NCBI GenBank assembly: GCA_947462105.1
Contig: CANHNJ010000012.1
Location: forward strand, 1 to 64,000
Direction: 5' to 3'
Origin: Alphaproteobacteria bacterium
Lineage (GTDB): Bacteria; Pseudomonadota; Alphaproteobacteria; Micropepsales; Micropepsaceae
Length of the DNA: 64,000 bases
A model generated the notes under the pieces. It saw only the letters and a program-made list of their open reading frames with translations. It was not told where the DNA came from and ran no database searches. Position 1 is the stretch's first letter. Every line of letters begins with the position of its first letter. Below, one piece after another: positions 16,671-27,032 of the stretch. A program made the position numbers and the translations under genes.

Positions 16671-16773
16671 TGTCATGGCCCACCGGAGTGTGGGCCATCC
16701 AGTTGGGCTGGCGAATTGCTTGAAAATGAAACCAAGACGTCACCTGGATGGCCCGCATTTGCAGGCCATGACA
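16671..16773. repeat. Long inverted repeat between truA and murI
   Basis: Outer arms are TGTCATGGCC (16671-16680) and GGCCATGACA (16764-16773). Inner arms are GGGCCATCCAG (16692-16702) and CTGGATGGCCC (16744-16754). Each end also folds into its own small hairpin (TGGCCCAC..GTGGGCCA). It fills the gap between two convergent genes, where it may block read-through. Confidence 0.75.
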
Positions 16774-16777
16774 GAAA

Positions 16778-17572
16778 TCACAGATCGACGAGCGTCACGC
16801 TGCCAGGATCGATCGGCTCGCCCAGGAAGATCTCACCCAGATGGGCGAAACGCCCCGGCGCATCGGTGCAAAGAAAGCGCTGGCGGCCTTCGCCGGTCGC
16901 CAGCATGCTGTTCGCGCGCAGGATGGCTTCCACCGCCTTGGCCGTGGTCTCGGCGCTGTCGATGATGGCGACATCCGCGCCCGCGACCTGCGCGATGATA
17001 TCCTTCAGCACCGGGAAATGGGTGCAGCCCAGCACCAGTCCCTTCGGTCTTGGCAGTGTCGCCAGCAGCGGCGACAAGTAGCGTTCCGCCACCAGCCGCG
17101 CGATCTCTCCGGTTGCCAAGCCTTCCTCCGCCAGGGCCACGAATAGCGGCGCCGCCTGCTGCACCACTGGCATGTTGGGCGCGATGGCTTGAATGGCCCG
17201 CACATACGCACCACCTCTCACGGTGCCCTCGGTGGCGATGATGGCGATGGGGCCTTGCGGCGCCGCCTCTATGGCGGCGGCGGCGCCCGGCGCGATCACC
17301 CCCACCACGGGCAAGGGCAGTGTCTCGGTCAGCGCCGGCAGCGCGGCGGCCGATGCGGTGTTGCAGGCCACCACCAGCAGCTTGATGTCATGTGTCAGCA
17401 ATGCTCTGGCGGCCTGGATTGCGTATCGTGTCACCGTCTCGGCGCTCTTGGTGCCATAGGGCAGGCGGGCCGTATCGCCCAGGTAGAGGAAGGATTCACC
17501 CGGCAGCCGCGCCTTCAGCGCCCGCATCACGGTCAGGCCACCCATGCCGGAGTCGAAGATACCTATCGTCAC
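16778..17572 (-). CDS. murI: Glutamate racemase
   Basis: 264 residues from the GTG at 17572. The two catalytic cysteines are present: C70 in VACNTASA and C183 in LGCTHFP, plus the N-terminal [10 protein letters not shown] with D7 and S8. It supplies D-glutamate for peptidoglycan. The GTG overlaps the dapE stop (GTGA) and the protein begins [12 protein letters not shown]. The longer open frame upstream is inside dapE and is not used. It is the last gene of the HAD-dapD-dapE-murI operon, which feeds D-Glu and meso-diaminopimelate into cell wall synthesis. Confidence 0.95.
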   Translation of the reverse strand: MTIGIFDSGMGGLTVMRALKARLPGESFLYLGDTARLPYGTKSAETVTRYAIQAARALLTHDIKLLVVACNTASAAALPALTETLPLPVVGVIAPGAAAAIEAAPQGPIAIIATEGTVRGGAYVRAIQAIAPNMPVVQQAAPLFVALAEEGLATGEIARLVAERYLSPLLATLPRPKGLVLGCTHFPVLKDIIAQVAGADVAIIDSAETTAKAVEAILRANSMLATGEGRQRFLCTDAPGRFAHLGEIFLGEPIDPGSVTLVDL

Positions 17573-18709
17573 TTCGGCGGGTTCTCGAAATAGGCTTCCA
17601 GCAGCGCGGTATAAATGTCGGCCAGGGCCTCGATCTCGGCCACCGGCACGCACTCATCGACCTTGTGCATGGTACTGCCTGCCAGGCCCAGTTCCACCAC
17701 CGGGCAGCCATCCTTGATGAAGCGCGCGTCAGACGTGCCGCCGCTGGTCGAAAACACCGGTGCACTGCCGGTGACGCTCTGCACCGCTTCGGACACCAGC
17801 GTGGTGAAGGCGCCCGGCGCGGTGAGGAAAGACACGCCACTAATCTGCGGCGTCACCGCGATTTCGGCATCGGTCTCGGCCACCACCTTGGCGACCTCGT
17901 TCTCGATCCAGCCGATCAGGCTGGCGGGTGTATGCAGGTCGTTGAAGCGGATGTTCAGCCGCGCCCGCGCTTCGCCCGGGATCACGTTGGTGGTGGGGTT
18001 GCCGACATCGATGGTGGTGAAGCTCAGCGTCGAAGGATCGAAATGCGGGCTGCCATCATCCAGCTTGTGGGCGCACAGCCGGGTCACCAGCAGCGCCAGC
18101 GGCGGAATGGGGTTCTTGGCCCGGGCAGGATAGCCGACATGACCCTGCACGCCGGTTGCCGCCAGTTCGATGTTGATCGAACCGCGCCGTCCGATCTTCA
18201 GCGTGTCGCCTGCCTTTGCCGTGGCGGTGGGCTCGCCCACGACGCAATGGTCGATCCGCTCGCCCTGTTCCTGCAGCCAGCCCAGCACCTTGATGGTGCC
18301 ATTGATGCTGATGCCTTCCTCGTCGCCGGTGATCAGAAGGCTGATGGAACCTTGTTCCGGCTCGCCATGCCGGGCCGCCGCCGCGACAAAGGCGGCGATG
18401 GCGGATTTCATGTCAGCAGCGCCGCGGCCAAACAGCGTGCCGTCCGCGATCACGGCGGCAAAGGGATCGTGCCGCCAGCCTTCGCCCGGTGGCACCACAT
18501 CGGTATGACCGGCAAAACAGAAATTCGGCGCGTCATCGCCCAGCCGGGCATAGAGATTGTCGACATCGCCAAAGGGCAGGCGGCGGCAGGAAAAGCCCAG
18601 CTCTTCCAGCACGCCCTGCAGGATATCCAGCGCGCCCGCATCGACCGGCGTCACCGACGGACAGCGGATCAGGTCCTGGGCCAGGGCAATGGGATCGATG
18701 GCGGCCGGA

Positions 18710-18717
<8 letters not shown>
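17569..18717 (-). CDS. dapE: Succinyl-diaminopimelate desuccinylase
   Basis: 382 residues, M20-type dizinc hydrolase. Metal-binding motifs: [11 protein letters not shown] (His and Asp), [10 protein letters not shown] (bridging Asp) and ITGDEEG (catalytic Glu-Glu pair). It cleaves N-succinyl-LL-2,6-diaminopimelate to LL-DAP and succinate in lysine and murein synthesis. The start is a GTG at 18717 that overlaps the end of dapD by 8 nt. The product begins [20 protein letters not shown], a normal family N-terminus. Confidence 0.95.
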
Positions 18718-19531
<814 letters not shown>

Positions 19532-19534
19532 TGT

Positions 19535-20254
19535 TCAGATCCTGATGGCGTGAAGAAAGGCGGTGAGGTTGTCGGTTTCGTGATCAATATGGCCGTTGCA
19601 GGCGGCGACTTGTGGCCCGCCATCGGAGAAGTCCGAGCCGGTATTGAGCCACACGGTGGTCATGCCCAGCCCCCGCGCCGCCAGCAGGTTGTGCGGAATG
19701 TCATCGAACATCGCTGCCGCGTCGGGTGCAAGGCCGGATGCCGCCACCACCGTTTCATAGGCGGCCGCGTTGGGCTTGGGTGTGAAGCCGATGGTGCGAA
19801 TGTCCCAGATGGCCTCGAACAGGTGATCCAGCCCGATGCGGGACAGGATGCGGGCCGCATGATGGCGGCAGCCATTGGTGAAGATGGTGCGCTGTCCCGG
19901 CAGCCGGGTCACCGCCGCCGTCAGCGCCGCATCGGGCGACAGCGGCGACAGGTCGATATCGTGCACGAAGTTCAGATATTCGTCCGGCGCGATGCCATGC
20001 AGCTTCATCATCCCGTTCAGGGTGGTGCCGTGCTGGCGATAGAGCGACTTCTGCAGCGCCCGCGCTTCGTCGCGGGCCAGGCCGGTGAAGTTCGCGACAT
20101 AGTCTGTCATGCGCTGTTCGATCTGGGCGAAGACGCCGCAATGGGCATCGTACAGCGTATTGTCCAGGTCGAAGATCCAGTGCCGCACATGCCGGAAATC
20201 GGGACCGGAATCCGGCCCGGCAAGGGTGTCCTGAGCGGTATCGGGCGCGCGCAT
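19535..20254 (-). CDS. HAD-family pyrimidine 5'-nucleotidase
   Basis: About 239 residues. HAD motifs: FDLDNTLY (nucleophile and acid Asp), TNG (motif II), the motif III Lys in GFTPKPN and FDDIPHN (motif IV). The arrangement matches the SDT1/PHM8-like pyrimidine 5'-nucleotidase group, which dephosphorylates UMP or CMP and related compounds. Three in-frame ATGs (20308, 20266, 20254) are possible. I use 20254 because the HAD domain starts soon after it, but 20308 has a fair AGAGG upstream. It heads the operon with dapD, dapE and murI. A metabolic link to lysine synthesis is not evident. Confidence 0.85.
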   Translation of the reverse strand: MRAPDTAQDTLAGPDSGPDFRHVRHWIFDLDNTLYDAHCGVFAQIEQRMTDYVANFTGLARDEARALQKSLYRQHGTTLNGMMKLHGIAPDEYLNFVHDIDLSPLSPDAALTAAVTRLPGQRTIFTNGCRHHAARILSRIGLDHLFEAIWDIRTIGFTPKPNAAAYETVVAASGLAPDAAAMFDDIPHNLLAARGLGMTTVWLNTGSDFSDGGPQVAACNGHIDHETDNLTAFLHAIRI

Positions 20255-20376
20255 GGCCCGGAACATGGCCCGGTCGCCGCGCCCGCGCAAGACAACGTTA
20301 ACGCACATCCACCATGCCTCTTTATGGCCTGTTAAAGCGCAGGGCGGACAATCGGCCGGCAAGGAAGAAATCGGCC

Positions 20377-21642
20377 ATGACCCCACGCGACAGCAACAGC
20401 CGCGCCCCCGCCCCGGAGGCGCTCGATGGCCGTTCGGCGCTGGAAATTCTCGAGGCCCGCACCCGGCAAGCGCAGGATGTGCTGGCGCGACGCGACGTTG
20501 CCGGGCCCGAAGTGCTGCACTATCTCGCCAGCCAGGGCGCGCCCGCCACCCGCGCCGCCGTCGCCGCCAATCCCGGCGCCAGTGCCGCCACAAATCGCCT
20601 GCTGGCCGATGACGCCGAGACCGAGGTGCGCGCCGAACTGGCGGTGAAGATCGCCCGGCTGATGCCCGGCCTGTCGCGGGAAGACAATGCGCACATCTTC
20701 GCCCTGACGCTGGAGACGCTGGACCAGCTGGCCCGCGATGCCGTCGTCAGGGTGCGCGCCACCCTGGCGGAAGAGATCAAGACCCTGACCTGCATACCGC
20801 GCGCTATCATCCTGCGCCTGGCGCAGGATGCCGAGACGATCGTCGCCGCGCCGATCCTGGAATATTCGCCGCTGCTGTCGGATGCCGACCTGATAGAGAT
20901 CATTGCCTGCGGCCAGGCCAACGAAGCGCTGGCAGCGGTGGCGCGGCGCAGGCCGGTGAATGAGGATGTCAGCGCCACCATCGCCATGTCTCTGGACATC
21001 CCGGCCATCGCCGCGCTGCTGACCAATCCCGATGCCCGTATCCGCAAGGACACGCTGGATGGCATCATCGAGCAGGCGCAAAGTGTCAGCGACTGGCATG
21101 TGCCCTTGGCCTTGCGCGCCGATCTTTCCGCCCGCGCCATCCGCCGCATTGCCGGTTTTGTCGGTGCTGCCCTGGTCGAACGGCTGGTGGCGCGGCACGA
21201 TCTCAGCGATGCGACCCGCCAGCATCTGGCGCGCGAACTGCGCCTGCGCGTGTCTGAAAGCGAAATCGTGGCAGGTGCGCCGGCCGCACCGGGCCGCGCC
21301 GCCGAGCTGGTCGCCAAGGCGAAGGAACAAGGCAGGCTCGACGCCATCTTCCTGGAGCAGGTGGCGCAGTCGGGCAACCGCGAACTCACGCTGCTGGCGC
21401 TGGCCGAATTGTCGGGGGTGCCGCCCGCCACGGTGCGGCGCATCCTGTCCGCGCGCAACGCCAAGCCCATCGTGGCGCTGGTGTGGCATGCGCACCTGCC
21501 CATGCGTGCGGCGTTCAAGATCCAGACTGCCATCATGCGGCTGCCGGCCCATGAGCTGCTGCCGGCACGCGGCGGCACGGGCTTTCCGCTTTCCAAGGAA
21601 GAGATGCGCTGGCATCTCGACTATTTCGCTATCGCAGGCTGA
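20377..21642 (+). CDS. DUF2336 domain protein
   Basis: 421 residues, almost wholly alpha-helical, with HEAT-like helical pairs through residues about 20-260 (for example VRVRATLAEEIKTLTCIP and ILEYSPLLSDADLIEI). This is the DUF2336 family, which is restricted largely to alphaproteobacteria and has no assigned biochemical role. AAGGAAG sits 8-9 nt ahead of the ATG at 20377, so I prefer it to the in-frame ATG at 20314. It is divergent from the HAD gene with a 122-bp gap and convergent with the DUF1036 gene. Confidence 0.85.
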   Translation: MTPRDSNSRAPAPEALDGRSALEILEARTRQAQDVLARRDVAGPEVLHYLASQGAPATRAAVAANPGASAATNRLLADDAETEVRAELAVKIARLMPGLSREDNAHIFALTLETLDQLARDAVVRVRATLAEEIKTLTCIPRAIILRLAQDAETIVAAPILEYSPLLSDADLIEIIACGQANEALAAVARRRPVNEDVSATIAMSLDIPAIAALLTNPDARIRKDTLDGIIEQAQSVSDWHVPLALRADLSARAIRRIAGFVGAALVERLVARHDLSDATRQHLARELRLRVSESEIVAGAPAAPGRAAELVAKAKEQGRLDAIFLEQVAQSGNRELTLLALAELSGVPPATVRRILSARNAKPIVALVWHAHLPMRAAFKIQTAIMRLPAHELLPARGGTGFPLSKEEMRWHLDYFAIAG

Positions 21643-21648
21643 AGCGGC

Positions 21649-22653
21649 CTATTTTGCCTTCGCCGCCGTCATCAGGCCCGTGTTGCCGATGCGCGCGGTA
21701 AAGCCTGCCAGCCCGCCTGTCTGGGTGCGCACGAAGCCGGCTTCTTCCTGTTTGCGGGCAGCGCAATCGCCGCGCGCGTGGATCTCGAAGGCGGCGGGCG
21801 CGATGCAGAATTTCTCGGCGCCGGCCGCGACGGCCATGCCATCCTTGTGGCGGGCAAAGAGGAAATATGTTCCATCGGCGGGCAGCGATGCGGTCAGGAT
21901 GCGGGCGCAGGCATTCCTTGGCACCGTCCACCAGCCGCGCGAAACCGGCTTGCCCTTGATCACTTCGGCCAGTGCCACATCCAGCACAGCGTCACCGTCA
22001 TTGCAGGCGGTGTAGCCGGTGGGAGCGGTGATCTTGCGCGCTTCGCTTTCCAGCCGCGCGAACAGCGCCGCATTGTCTAGTTTCTCCGCCCCGAACTTCT
22101 TGCGCGCGGCGGTCAGCGCCGCGCCGGTCTGTTTGGCGGGCGCACTATTGATCGGCCCCGGATCGAAACCATTGTCGCGCAGCAGGCGTTTGACGCCTGC
22201 CAGTTGCGCCGCCACCAGCGAAGGCAGCATGGGCTGCTCGTCCAGCGTCATCGTCCAGTTGGGCCGCCCGCCGGTATCCAGCGCCGCAAAGGGCAGGGAA
22301 AAGCTGCCTTCGGTATTGCACACCGCCATGGCGCCAGCGTGGCTGAGCGTGAAATCGGTGTCTTTCACGCACATCGGAAAGCTGCCGCCCCAGGCCCGCG
22401 CCGGGCCCGAATGGGCCAGCGACGAGCGTGCATGCACCAGATAGGTCTCGGTGGTGAGCACTTCCTTGCGCGCCACCTGGCACTCGCCGGGCGCGATGCG
22501 GGTCCAGCCTTGCGTCTGCGATTGCGGGCTCTTGATCGCCGCCGTTGCCGCATACAGCAAATAGCTGGTGCGGTTGCACAGGTTGAGCGCTGCCTGCGCA
22601 GGCAGTACGGCGCCCAGCAGCAGGGCCGCGAAAACCAGCGCCGCCAGCCTCAT
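21649..22653 (-). CDS. Exported DUF1036 protein with two copies of the domain
   Basis: 334 residues. A cleavable signal peptide (residues 1-21, [12 protein letters not shown]) leads into a DUF1036 domain ([14 protein letters not shown] ... [11 protein letters not shown]). A middle helical segment (about 145-190, [14 protein letters not shown]) looks like a peptidoglycan-binding-type three-helix motif. A second, divergent DUF1036 copy follows ([15 protein letters not shown] ... [10 protein letters not shown]). Pairs of Cys in each copy suggest disulfides, consistent with the periplasm. Function is unknown for the family. It overlaps argB by ATGA and is the last gene of the rpmH operon. Confidence 0.85.
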   Translation of the reverse strand: MRLAALVFAALLLGAVLPAQAALNLCNRTSYLLYAATAAIKSPQSQTQGWTRIAPGECQVARKEVLTTETYLVHARSSLAHSGPARAWGGSFPMCVKDTDFTLSHAGAMAVCNTEGSFSLPFAALDTGGRPNWTMTLDEQPMLPSLVAAQLAGVKRLLRDNGFDPGPINSAPAKQTGAALTAARKKFGAEKLDNAALFARLESEARKITAPTGYTACNDGDAVLDVALAEVIKGKPVSRGWWTVPRNACARILTASLPADGTYFLFARHKDGMAVAAGAEKFCIAPAAFEIHARGDCAARKQEEAGFVRTQTGGLAGFTARIGNTGLMTAAKAK

Positions 22654-23579
22654 TCCGCAGTGATGAGCGTGCCCGCGCCGTGCTCGGTGAAGAGTTCGAG
22701 CAGCAGAACGTGCGGGATGCGCCCGTCCAGGATGACGGCGGCCTTGACGCCGGCTTCCACCGCATCGATCGCGGTCTGGATCTTGGGAATCATGCCGCCG
22801 GAAATCGTGCCGTCGGCGATCAGTGCGCGCGCCTCGCGCACCGTCAGCTTGGGAACCAGCTTGCGGTCCTTGTCCAGCACGCCCTCGACATCGGTCAGCA
22901 GCACCAGGCGCTCGGCGTTCAGCGCGCCCGCCACCGCACCGGCCACCGTGTCGGCGTTGATGTTGTAGGTCTCGCCCTTGGTGCCGACGCCGATGGGCGC
23001 GATCACCGGGATGATCTCCGACTTCATCATGGTGTGCAGCACTTCGGGATTGACGCGATCCGGCTCGCCGACAAAGCCCAAATCGACCGCTTCCTTCTGG
23101 CCGGTATCGGGATTGGTCTTGGTCATGGCGACCTTGCGCGCCACGACAAGGTTGCCGTCCTTGCCCGACAGGCCGACGGCGCGGCCGCCAGCGGCGTTGA
23201 TGGCGGTGACGATCTGCTTGTTGATCGAGCCAGTCAGCACCATCTCGACGATCTCGACCGCCGCAGCGTCGGTGACGCGCAGCCCATCGATGAAGGTGGA
23301 GTTGATGTTCATCTTCTTCAGCATGGCGCCGATCTGCGGCCCGCCGCCATGAACCACGACGGGGTCGATGCCGGTCTGTTTCATCAGGACGATGTCCTGG
23401 CTGAAATCATCGGTGCCGCCTTCGCCGGTCATGGCGTTGCCGCCATATTTCACCACGATGGTCTTCTGGTCGTAGTTGAGGATGTAGGGCAATGCCTCGA
23501 TCAGCACCCGGCCAGTCTGGCGCCAGCGCGCCATCACCCGCAGGTTGCGATCTTCGGCAGTGTCGTCGGACCCGGCCAT
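22650..23579 (-). CDS. argB: Acetylglutamate kinase
   Basis: 309 residues, amino-acid kinase fold. Motifs: [10 protein letters not shown] (ATP phosphate binding), [11 protein letters not shown] (substrate binding), [13 protein letters not shown] and [11 protein letters not shown]. It phosphorylates N-acetyl-L-glutamate in arginine synthesis, usually feedback-inhibited by arginine. Starts at 23591 (TTG), 23585 and 23579 are possible. GAGG lies 8 nt before 23579, the best spacing. It follows engB after 69 bp on the same strand, the conserved alphaproteobacterial order. Confidence 0.95.
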   Translation of the reverse strand: MAGSDDTAEDRNLRVMARWRQTGRVLIEALPYILNYDQKTIVVKYGGNAMTGEGGTDDFSQDIVLMKQTGIDPVVVHGGGPQIGAMLKKMNINSTFIDGLRVTDAAAVEIVEMVLTGSINKQIVTAINAAGGRAVGLSGKDGNLVVARKVAMTKTNPDTGQKEAVDLGFVGEPDRVNPEVLHTMMKSEIIPVIAPIGVGTKGETYNINADTVAGAVAGALNAERLVLLTDVEGVLDKDRKLVPKLTVREARALIADGTISGGMIPKIQTAIDAVEAGVKAAVILDGRIPHVLLLELFTEHGAGTLITAE

Positions 23580-23648
23580 GGCCATCCTCAAGGAAAACAG
23601 GCGGGGGCCTTATAGAACCCCGGCCCCATGATTCCAATGGATTAAAGC

Positions 23649-24293
23649 TTAACCACCGGTCAGGGCAAAGAGATGTTCGCGCAAGGCCGGAACGCCTTCG
23701 CCGGTCTGGGCAGAGGTGGCGATGATTTCCTGCAAGGCCACGGTGTGGCGCGCGGCTTCGGCCTGGGTCGCCGCCAGCACGGCGGCGCGGTCCTTTTGCG
23801 CCAGCTCGTCGAACTTGGTCAGCACCACCAGGGTGGAAACTGCCGCCTGGTTGAGCAGCTCCAGCACCTGGCGGTCGCTGTCCATGGGCCCACGCCGCGC
23901 ATCCACCAGCAGCAGCACCCGGCGCAGGGGCGCCCGGCCGCACAGATAGCTGTAGATCATCTCCTGCCAGGCAGCGGCCTCGGTCTTGGACACCTTGGCA
24001 AAGCCGAAACCCGGCAGGTCGGCCAGCATCAGCTTTTGGCCAAGGTCGAAGAAATTGATCTGCCGCGTCGCGCCCGGCGTCTGCGACACACGGGCCAGCG
24101 TCTTGCGGCCGGTGAGTGCATTGACCAGGCTGGACTTGCCGACATTGGAGCGGCCAACGAACGCGACTTCCGCAAACTTGCCCGGCGGAAAGGCGTCACC
24201 GGTCTTCTGCGTGCCCCAGACAAAGTCGCAGGGCCCGGCGAACAGCTTGCGCGCAGCTTCGCCCACGTCGGATTTGTGGGCTTGCGCCGTCAT
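23649..24293 (-). CDS. engB: Ribosome biogenesis GTP-binding protein YihA/YsxC/EngB
   Basis: 214 residues. G1 P-loop GRSNVGKS at 47-54, G2 TPGATRQIN, G3 DLPGFG at 92-97 and G4 TKFD at 159-162 are all intact. It is a small TRAFAC GTPase needed for large ribosomal subunit maturation. The ATG overlaps the yidC stop (ATGA). Confidence 0.95.
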   Translation of the reverse strand: MTAQAHKSDVGEAARKLFAGPCDFVWGTQKTGDAFPPGKFAEVAFVGRSNVGKSSLVNALTGRKTLARVSQTPGATRQINFFDLGQKLMLADLPGFGFAKVSKTEAAAWQEMIYSYLCGRAPLRRVLLLVDARRGPMDSDRQVLELLNQAAVSTLVVLTKFDELAQKDRAAVLAATQAEAARHTVALQEIIATSAQTGEGVPALREHLFALTGG

Positions 24294-26083
24294 TCCGCCG
24301 CCGGCTTCTTCTTGCCGAAATTCTCGAACAGGTGAATTTCCACGCCTTCACGCCGCATGATGAACCATTGCTGGATGATCGTGAGGATGTTGTTCCAGGT
24401 GTAGTAGATCACCAGGCCGGCCGGGAAGGTGGCGAACAGGAAGGTGAAGATGAGCGGCATGAAGGCGAACATCTTCTGCTGCACCGGGTCGGTCGGCGCC
24501 GGATTCAGCTTCTGCTGCACCCACATGGTGAGGCCATAAAGAATCGGCCACACGCCCAGCGACAAGAACAGCAGGACCTGCGGCAAGGCGGTGTGCGGGT
24601 TGAACGGCAAGAGGCCGAACAGGTTGATGTAGGAGGTCGGGTCCGCCGCCGAGAGATCGTGGACCCAGCCATAGAAGGGCGCGTGGCGCATCTCGATGGT
24701 GACGAACAGCACCTTGTAGAGCGCGAAGAAGACCGGGATGGTCAGCAGGATCGGCACGCAGCCCGCGATCGGGTTGGCGTTCTCGCGCTTGTACAGCTCC
24801 ATCATTGCGGTCTGGAACTTCTGCGGGTCGTCAGTGTGTTCCTTCTTCAGCTGCTCCATCTGCGGCTGCAGCTTCTTCATCTTGCTCATGGCGCGGAACG
24901 ACGCGTTGGCAAGCGGGAAGAATAGGATCTTCACCACCACGGTGAGCGCCAGGATGGCGAGGCCGAAATTGCCCAGCGCCTTGTTGAACCAGTCCAGCAC
25001 CGTGAAGAAGGGGCGGGTGAGGAACCAGAACCAGCCCCAGTCCACCGCATTGGTGAACTTGGCGATCTGCTGGCGGTCTTCATATTCCTTGAGCGTGCTG
25101 ACCACCTTGGCGCCGGCAAACAGGCGATGGGTGACGACGGCATTGCCGCCCGCATTCAGGCGGCGCGCGCCCAGGCGGTAATTGGCCTGGTAGGCATCGA
25201 CACCGCTGGCAGTCTTGGAACCGAGATACTGGCCGTCAAACACCTCGTTCTGCGGCGGGATCACGGCGGCCATCCAGAACTTGTCGGTGATGCCGGCCCA
25301 GCCGCCCGTGGAATTGAAATTCACCGGCGGGGTGCCCGGCTCCTTGAAGGCGTCATACTTGGCATCGATCTGGCTGTTGTTGGCGACGCCGACAAAGCCG
25401 GTATGCAGGATGAAGTTGCCTTCATGCAGCGGTGCGTTCTGCCGCTCGATCGCGCCATAGGGATACAGCGTGACCTGGCGGCCGGTATTGTTCTTCACGC
25501 TGTCGGCGACGGTGAACATGTACTTGTCGTCGATGGCGACGACGCGGCTGAAGACCAGGCCCTGGCCATTGTCCCAGGTCAGCGTCACCGGCTTGCCCGG
25601 CGACAGCGTGGCGCCGCTGGTCTGTGTCCAGACGCTCTGGGCGTTGGGCGTGCGCACACCCTGCGCCACCCAGCCGAACTCGGCGTAATACGGATAGGCG
25701 GTGCTGCGCGGCGCCAGCAGTACGATCTCGTCGCTCTTGGGGTCGATGGTCTCGTGGTAATTCTTCAGGCGCAGGTCATCCAGGCGCGCGCCGGTGAGCT
25801 GGATCGAACCGTCCACCATCGGCGCATCGATGGCGACGCGCGGTCCGCCTGCCTTCAGCGCGGCCAGGCGGGTCTGCGGGCTGCCGGGCACAGTGACGCC
25901 CTGCATGCCGGGCGCACCTGGTGCGCCGGGCGCGGCTACCGGCTTTTCCTGCTTGGTCAGCACGGCCTGGCGCGCCTGCTCCGCCTTCATCTGCGGCGTG
26001 GCGACGAAATACTGCCAGACCGCGAAGACCAGCAGCGACAGCGCCAGCGCGATCAGGAAATTCTTGTTGTTGCCTTCATTCAT
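24290..26083 (-). CDS. yidC: Membrane protein insertase YidC
   Basis: 597 residues, the Gram-negative form: TM1 at about 8-25 ([20 protein letters not shown]), a large periplasmic beta-rich domain (about 60-360), then the conserved insertase core of five membrane segments ([38 protein letters not shown] and following). The tail is positively charged. It inserts and folds inner-membrane proteins with or without SecYEG. The start at 26083 is preferred to an upstream in-frame codon. It overlaps the yidD 3' end by 8 nt. The Ala/Pro/Gly-rich linker at 45-75 is typical of alphaproteobacterial YidC. Confidence 0.96.
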   Translation of the reverse strand: MNEGNNKNFLIALALSLLVFAVWQYFVATPQMKAEQARQAVLTKQEKPVAAPGAPGAPGMQGVTVPGSPQTRLAALKAGGPRVAIDAPMVDGSIQLTGARLDDLRLKNYHETIDPKSDEIVLLAPRSTAYPYYAEFGWVAQGVRTPNAQSVWTQTSGATLSPGKPVTLTWDNGQGLVFSRVVAIDDKYMFTVADSVKNNTGRQVTLYPYGAIERQNAPLHEGNFILHTGFVGVANNSQIDAKYDAFKEPGTPPVNFNSTGGWAGITDKFWMAAVIPPQNEVFDGQYLGSKTASGVDAYQANYRLGARRLNAGGNAVVTHRLFAGAKVVSTLKEYEDRQQIAKFTNAVDWGWFWFLTRPFFTVLDWFNKALGNFGLAILALTVVVKILFFPLANASFRAMSKMKKLQPQMEQLKKEHTDDPQKFQTAMMELYKRENANPIAGCVPILLTIPVFFALYKVLFVTIEMRHAPFYGWVHDLSAADPTSYINLFGLLPFNPHTALPQVLLFLSLGVWPILYGLTMWVQQKLNPAPTDPVQQKMFAFMPLIFTFLFATFPAGLVIYYTWNNILTIIQQWFIMRREGVEIHLFENFGKKKPAAE

Positions 26084-26369
26084 GGGTGCAGGTCTTGCTC
26101 TGAGAAGAGGGGCCGTGAGTATGGGGAACCGGGTCGAAGCCGGACGAACCACCCAGCCAGGTCAGCGGATGGCAGCGCGACAGGCGGCGCAGCGTCAGGG
26201 CACAGCCCTTTAGCACGCCATGTTCGGCGATGGCGTCCAGCGCATAGGCCGAACAGGTTGGCGTGAAGCGGCAGCTTGGCGGCAGCAGCGGCGACAGGAA
26301 ACGGCGATAGAAATGGATTGGAGTCCCGGCGATGCGCGCAGCCAGTCCAATCTTGCCATGCGCGCTCAA
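26076..26369 (-). CDS. yidD: Membrane protein insertion efficiency factor YidD
   Basis: 97 residues. The conserved block [21 protein letters not shown] with the following YALDAI and [16 protein letters not shown] is diagnostic of YidD. It is a small amphipathic, membrane-associated helper of the insertion pathway. The start is a TTG at 26369 overlapping the rnpA TGA (TTGA), with GGAGAGG about 6 nt upstream. No ATG is available in frame before the conserved core. Confidence 0.93.
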   Translation of the reverse strand: MSAHGKIGLAARIAGTPIHFYRRFLSPLLPPSCRFTPTCSAYALDAIAEHGVLKGCALTLRRLSRCHPLTWLGGSSGFDPVPHTHGPSSQSKTCTHE

Positions 26370-26725
26370 ATGCCCTCTCCCGTCATGCGGTCCAGCTTCT
26401 GGTGCGCCGATTTGAGGGCTGCTGTCACATCCGCCAGCAAGCCATCGAACGCCCGCGTTCCGGTGCTTGCCCGCGCGACCAGAACATAGTCATGCCCCTT
26501 GCGGGCCAAAAGGGGCAGGAGCTGCGACGCGGCGGCACGCAGGCGGCGCTTGGCGCGATTGCGCGCCACCGCATTGCCGACCTTGCGGCTGGCGGTGAAG
26601 CCGACACGCCAGGGTCCGCCGGTGATATCCGAGGGCTGACAGATTTCCAGGGTGATGGCGCCTTCTACGCGGCGCACGCCCTTGGCGGCTCGCAGGAAGT
26701 CGGCGCGTTTTTTCAGGCGTTCCAT
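26366..26725 (-). CDS. rnpA: Ribonuclease P protein component
   Basis: 119 residues. The RNR motif region [21 protein letters not shown] is intact (family signature). The protein binds the P RNA and helps process the 5' end of tRNA precursors. Two starts are possible: ATG 26725 with GGAG 3 nt ahead, or TTG 26734. I use the ATG. It is coupled to yidD by TTGA overlap. Confidence 0.95.
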   Translation of the reverse strand: MERLKKRADFLRAAKGVRRVEGAITLEICQPSDITGGPWRVGFTASRKVGNAVARNRAKRRLRAAASQLLPLLARKGHDYVLVARASTGTRAFDGLLADVTAALKSAHQKLDRMTGEGI

Positions 26726-26759
26726 GGGCTCCAAGTCTCAGAGCCCGGAGCGGGCGCGA

Positions 26760-26894
26760 TTAGGCAGACAGGCGCTTGCGGCCATGGGCGCGGCGGCGGG
26801 CGACGACCTTGCGGCCGCCGGCAGTGGCCATGCGCGAACGATAGCCATGACGGCGCTTGCGCACGAGTTTGCTCGGCTGATAGGTGCGCTTCAT
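26760..26894 (-). CDS. rpmH: 50S ribosomal protein L34
   Basis: 44 residues, starting [20 protein letters not shown] and ending [10 protein letters not shown], which is L34 end to end. It is the first gene of the rpmH-rnpA-yidD-yidC-engB-argB-DUF1036 unit, and GGAG lies about 10 nt before the ATG. A sigma-70 type promoter is visible at 26961-26989. Confidence 0.97.
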   Translation of the reverse strand: MKRTYQPSKLVRKRRHGYRSRMATAGGRKVVARRRAHGRKRLSA

Positions 26895-26960
26895 GACGGC
26901 AGGCTCCGAAAAGGCTGTTTTCCGCCCAAAAATGCTTTTGGACGGGCGAAAGAGCGCGGT

Positions 26961-26989
26961 TTCTAGAGGCTAGGCGGCTAGGCTGTCAA
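26961..26989 (-). promoter_or_regulatory. Sigma-70-type promoter of the rpmH operon
   Basis: On the minus strand TTGACA (26989-26984) is followed after exactly 17 nt by CTAGAA (26966-26961). Transcription would start about 60 nt upstream of rpmH. The -35 box is consensus and the -10 is weaker. Confidence 0.6.
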
Positions 26990-27032
26990 CCTGCTGGTTT
27001 TCAAGGTTCGGCCAAGGGCTTGGGTAATAAAA

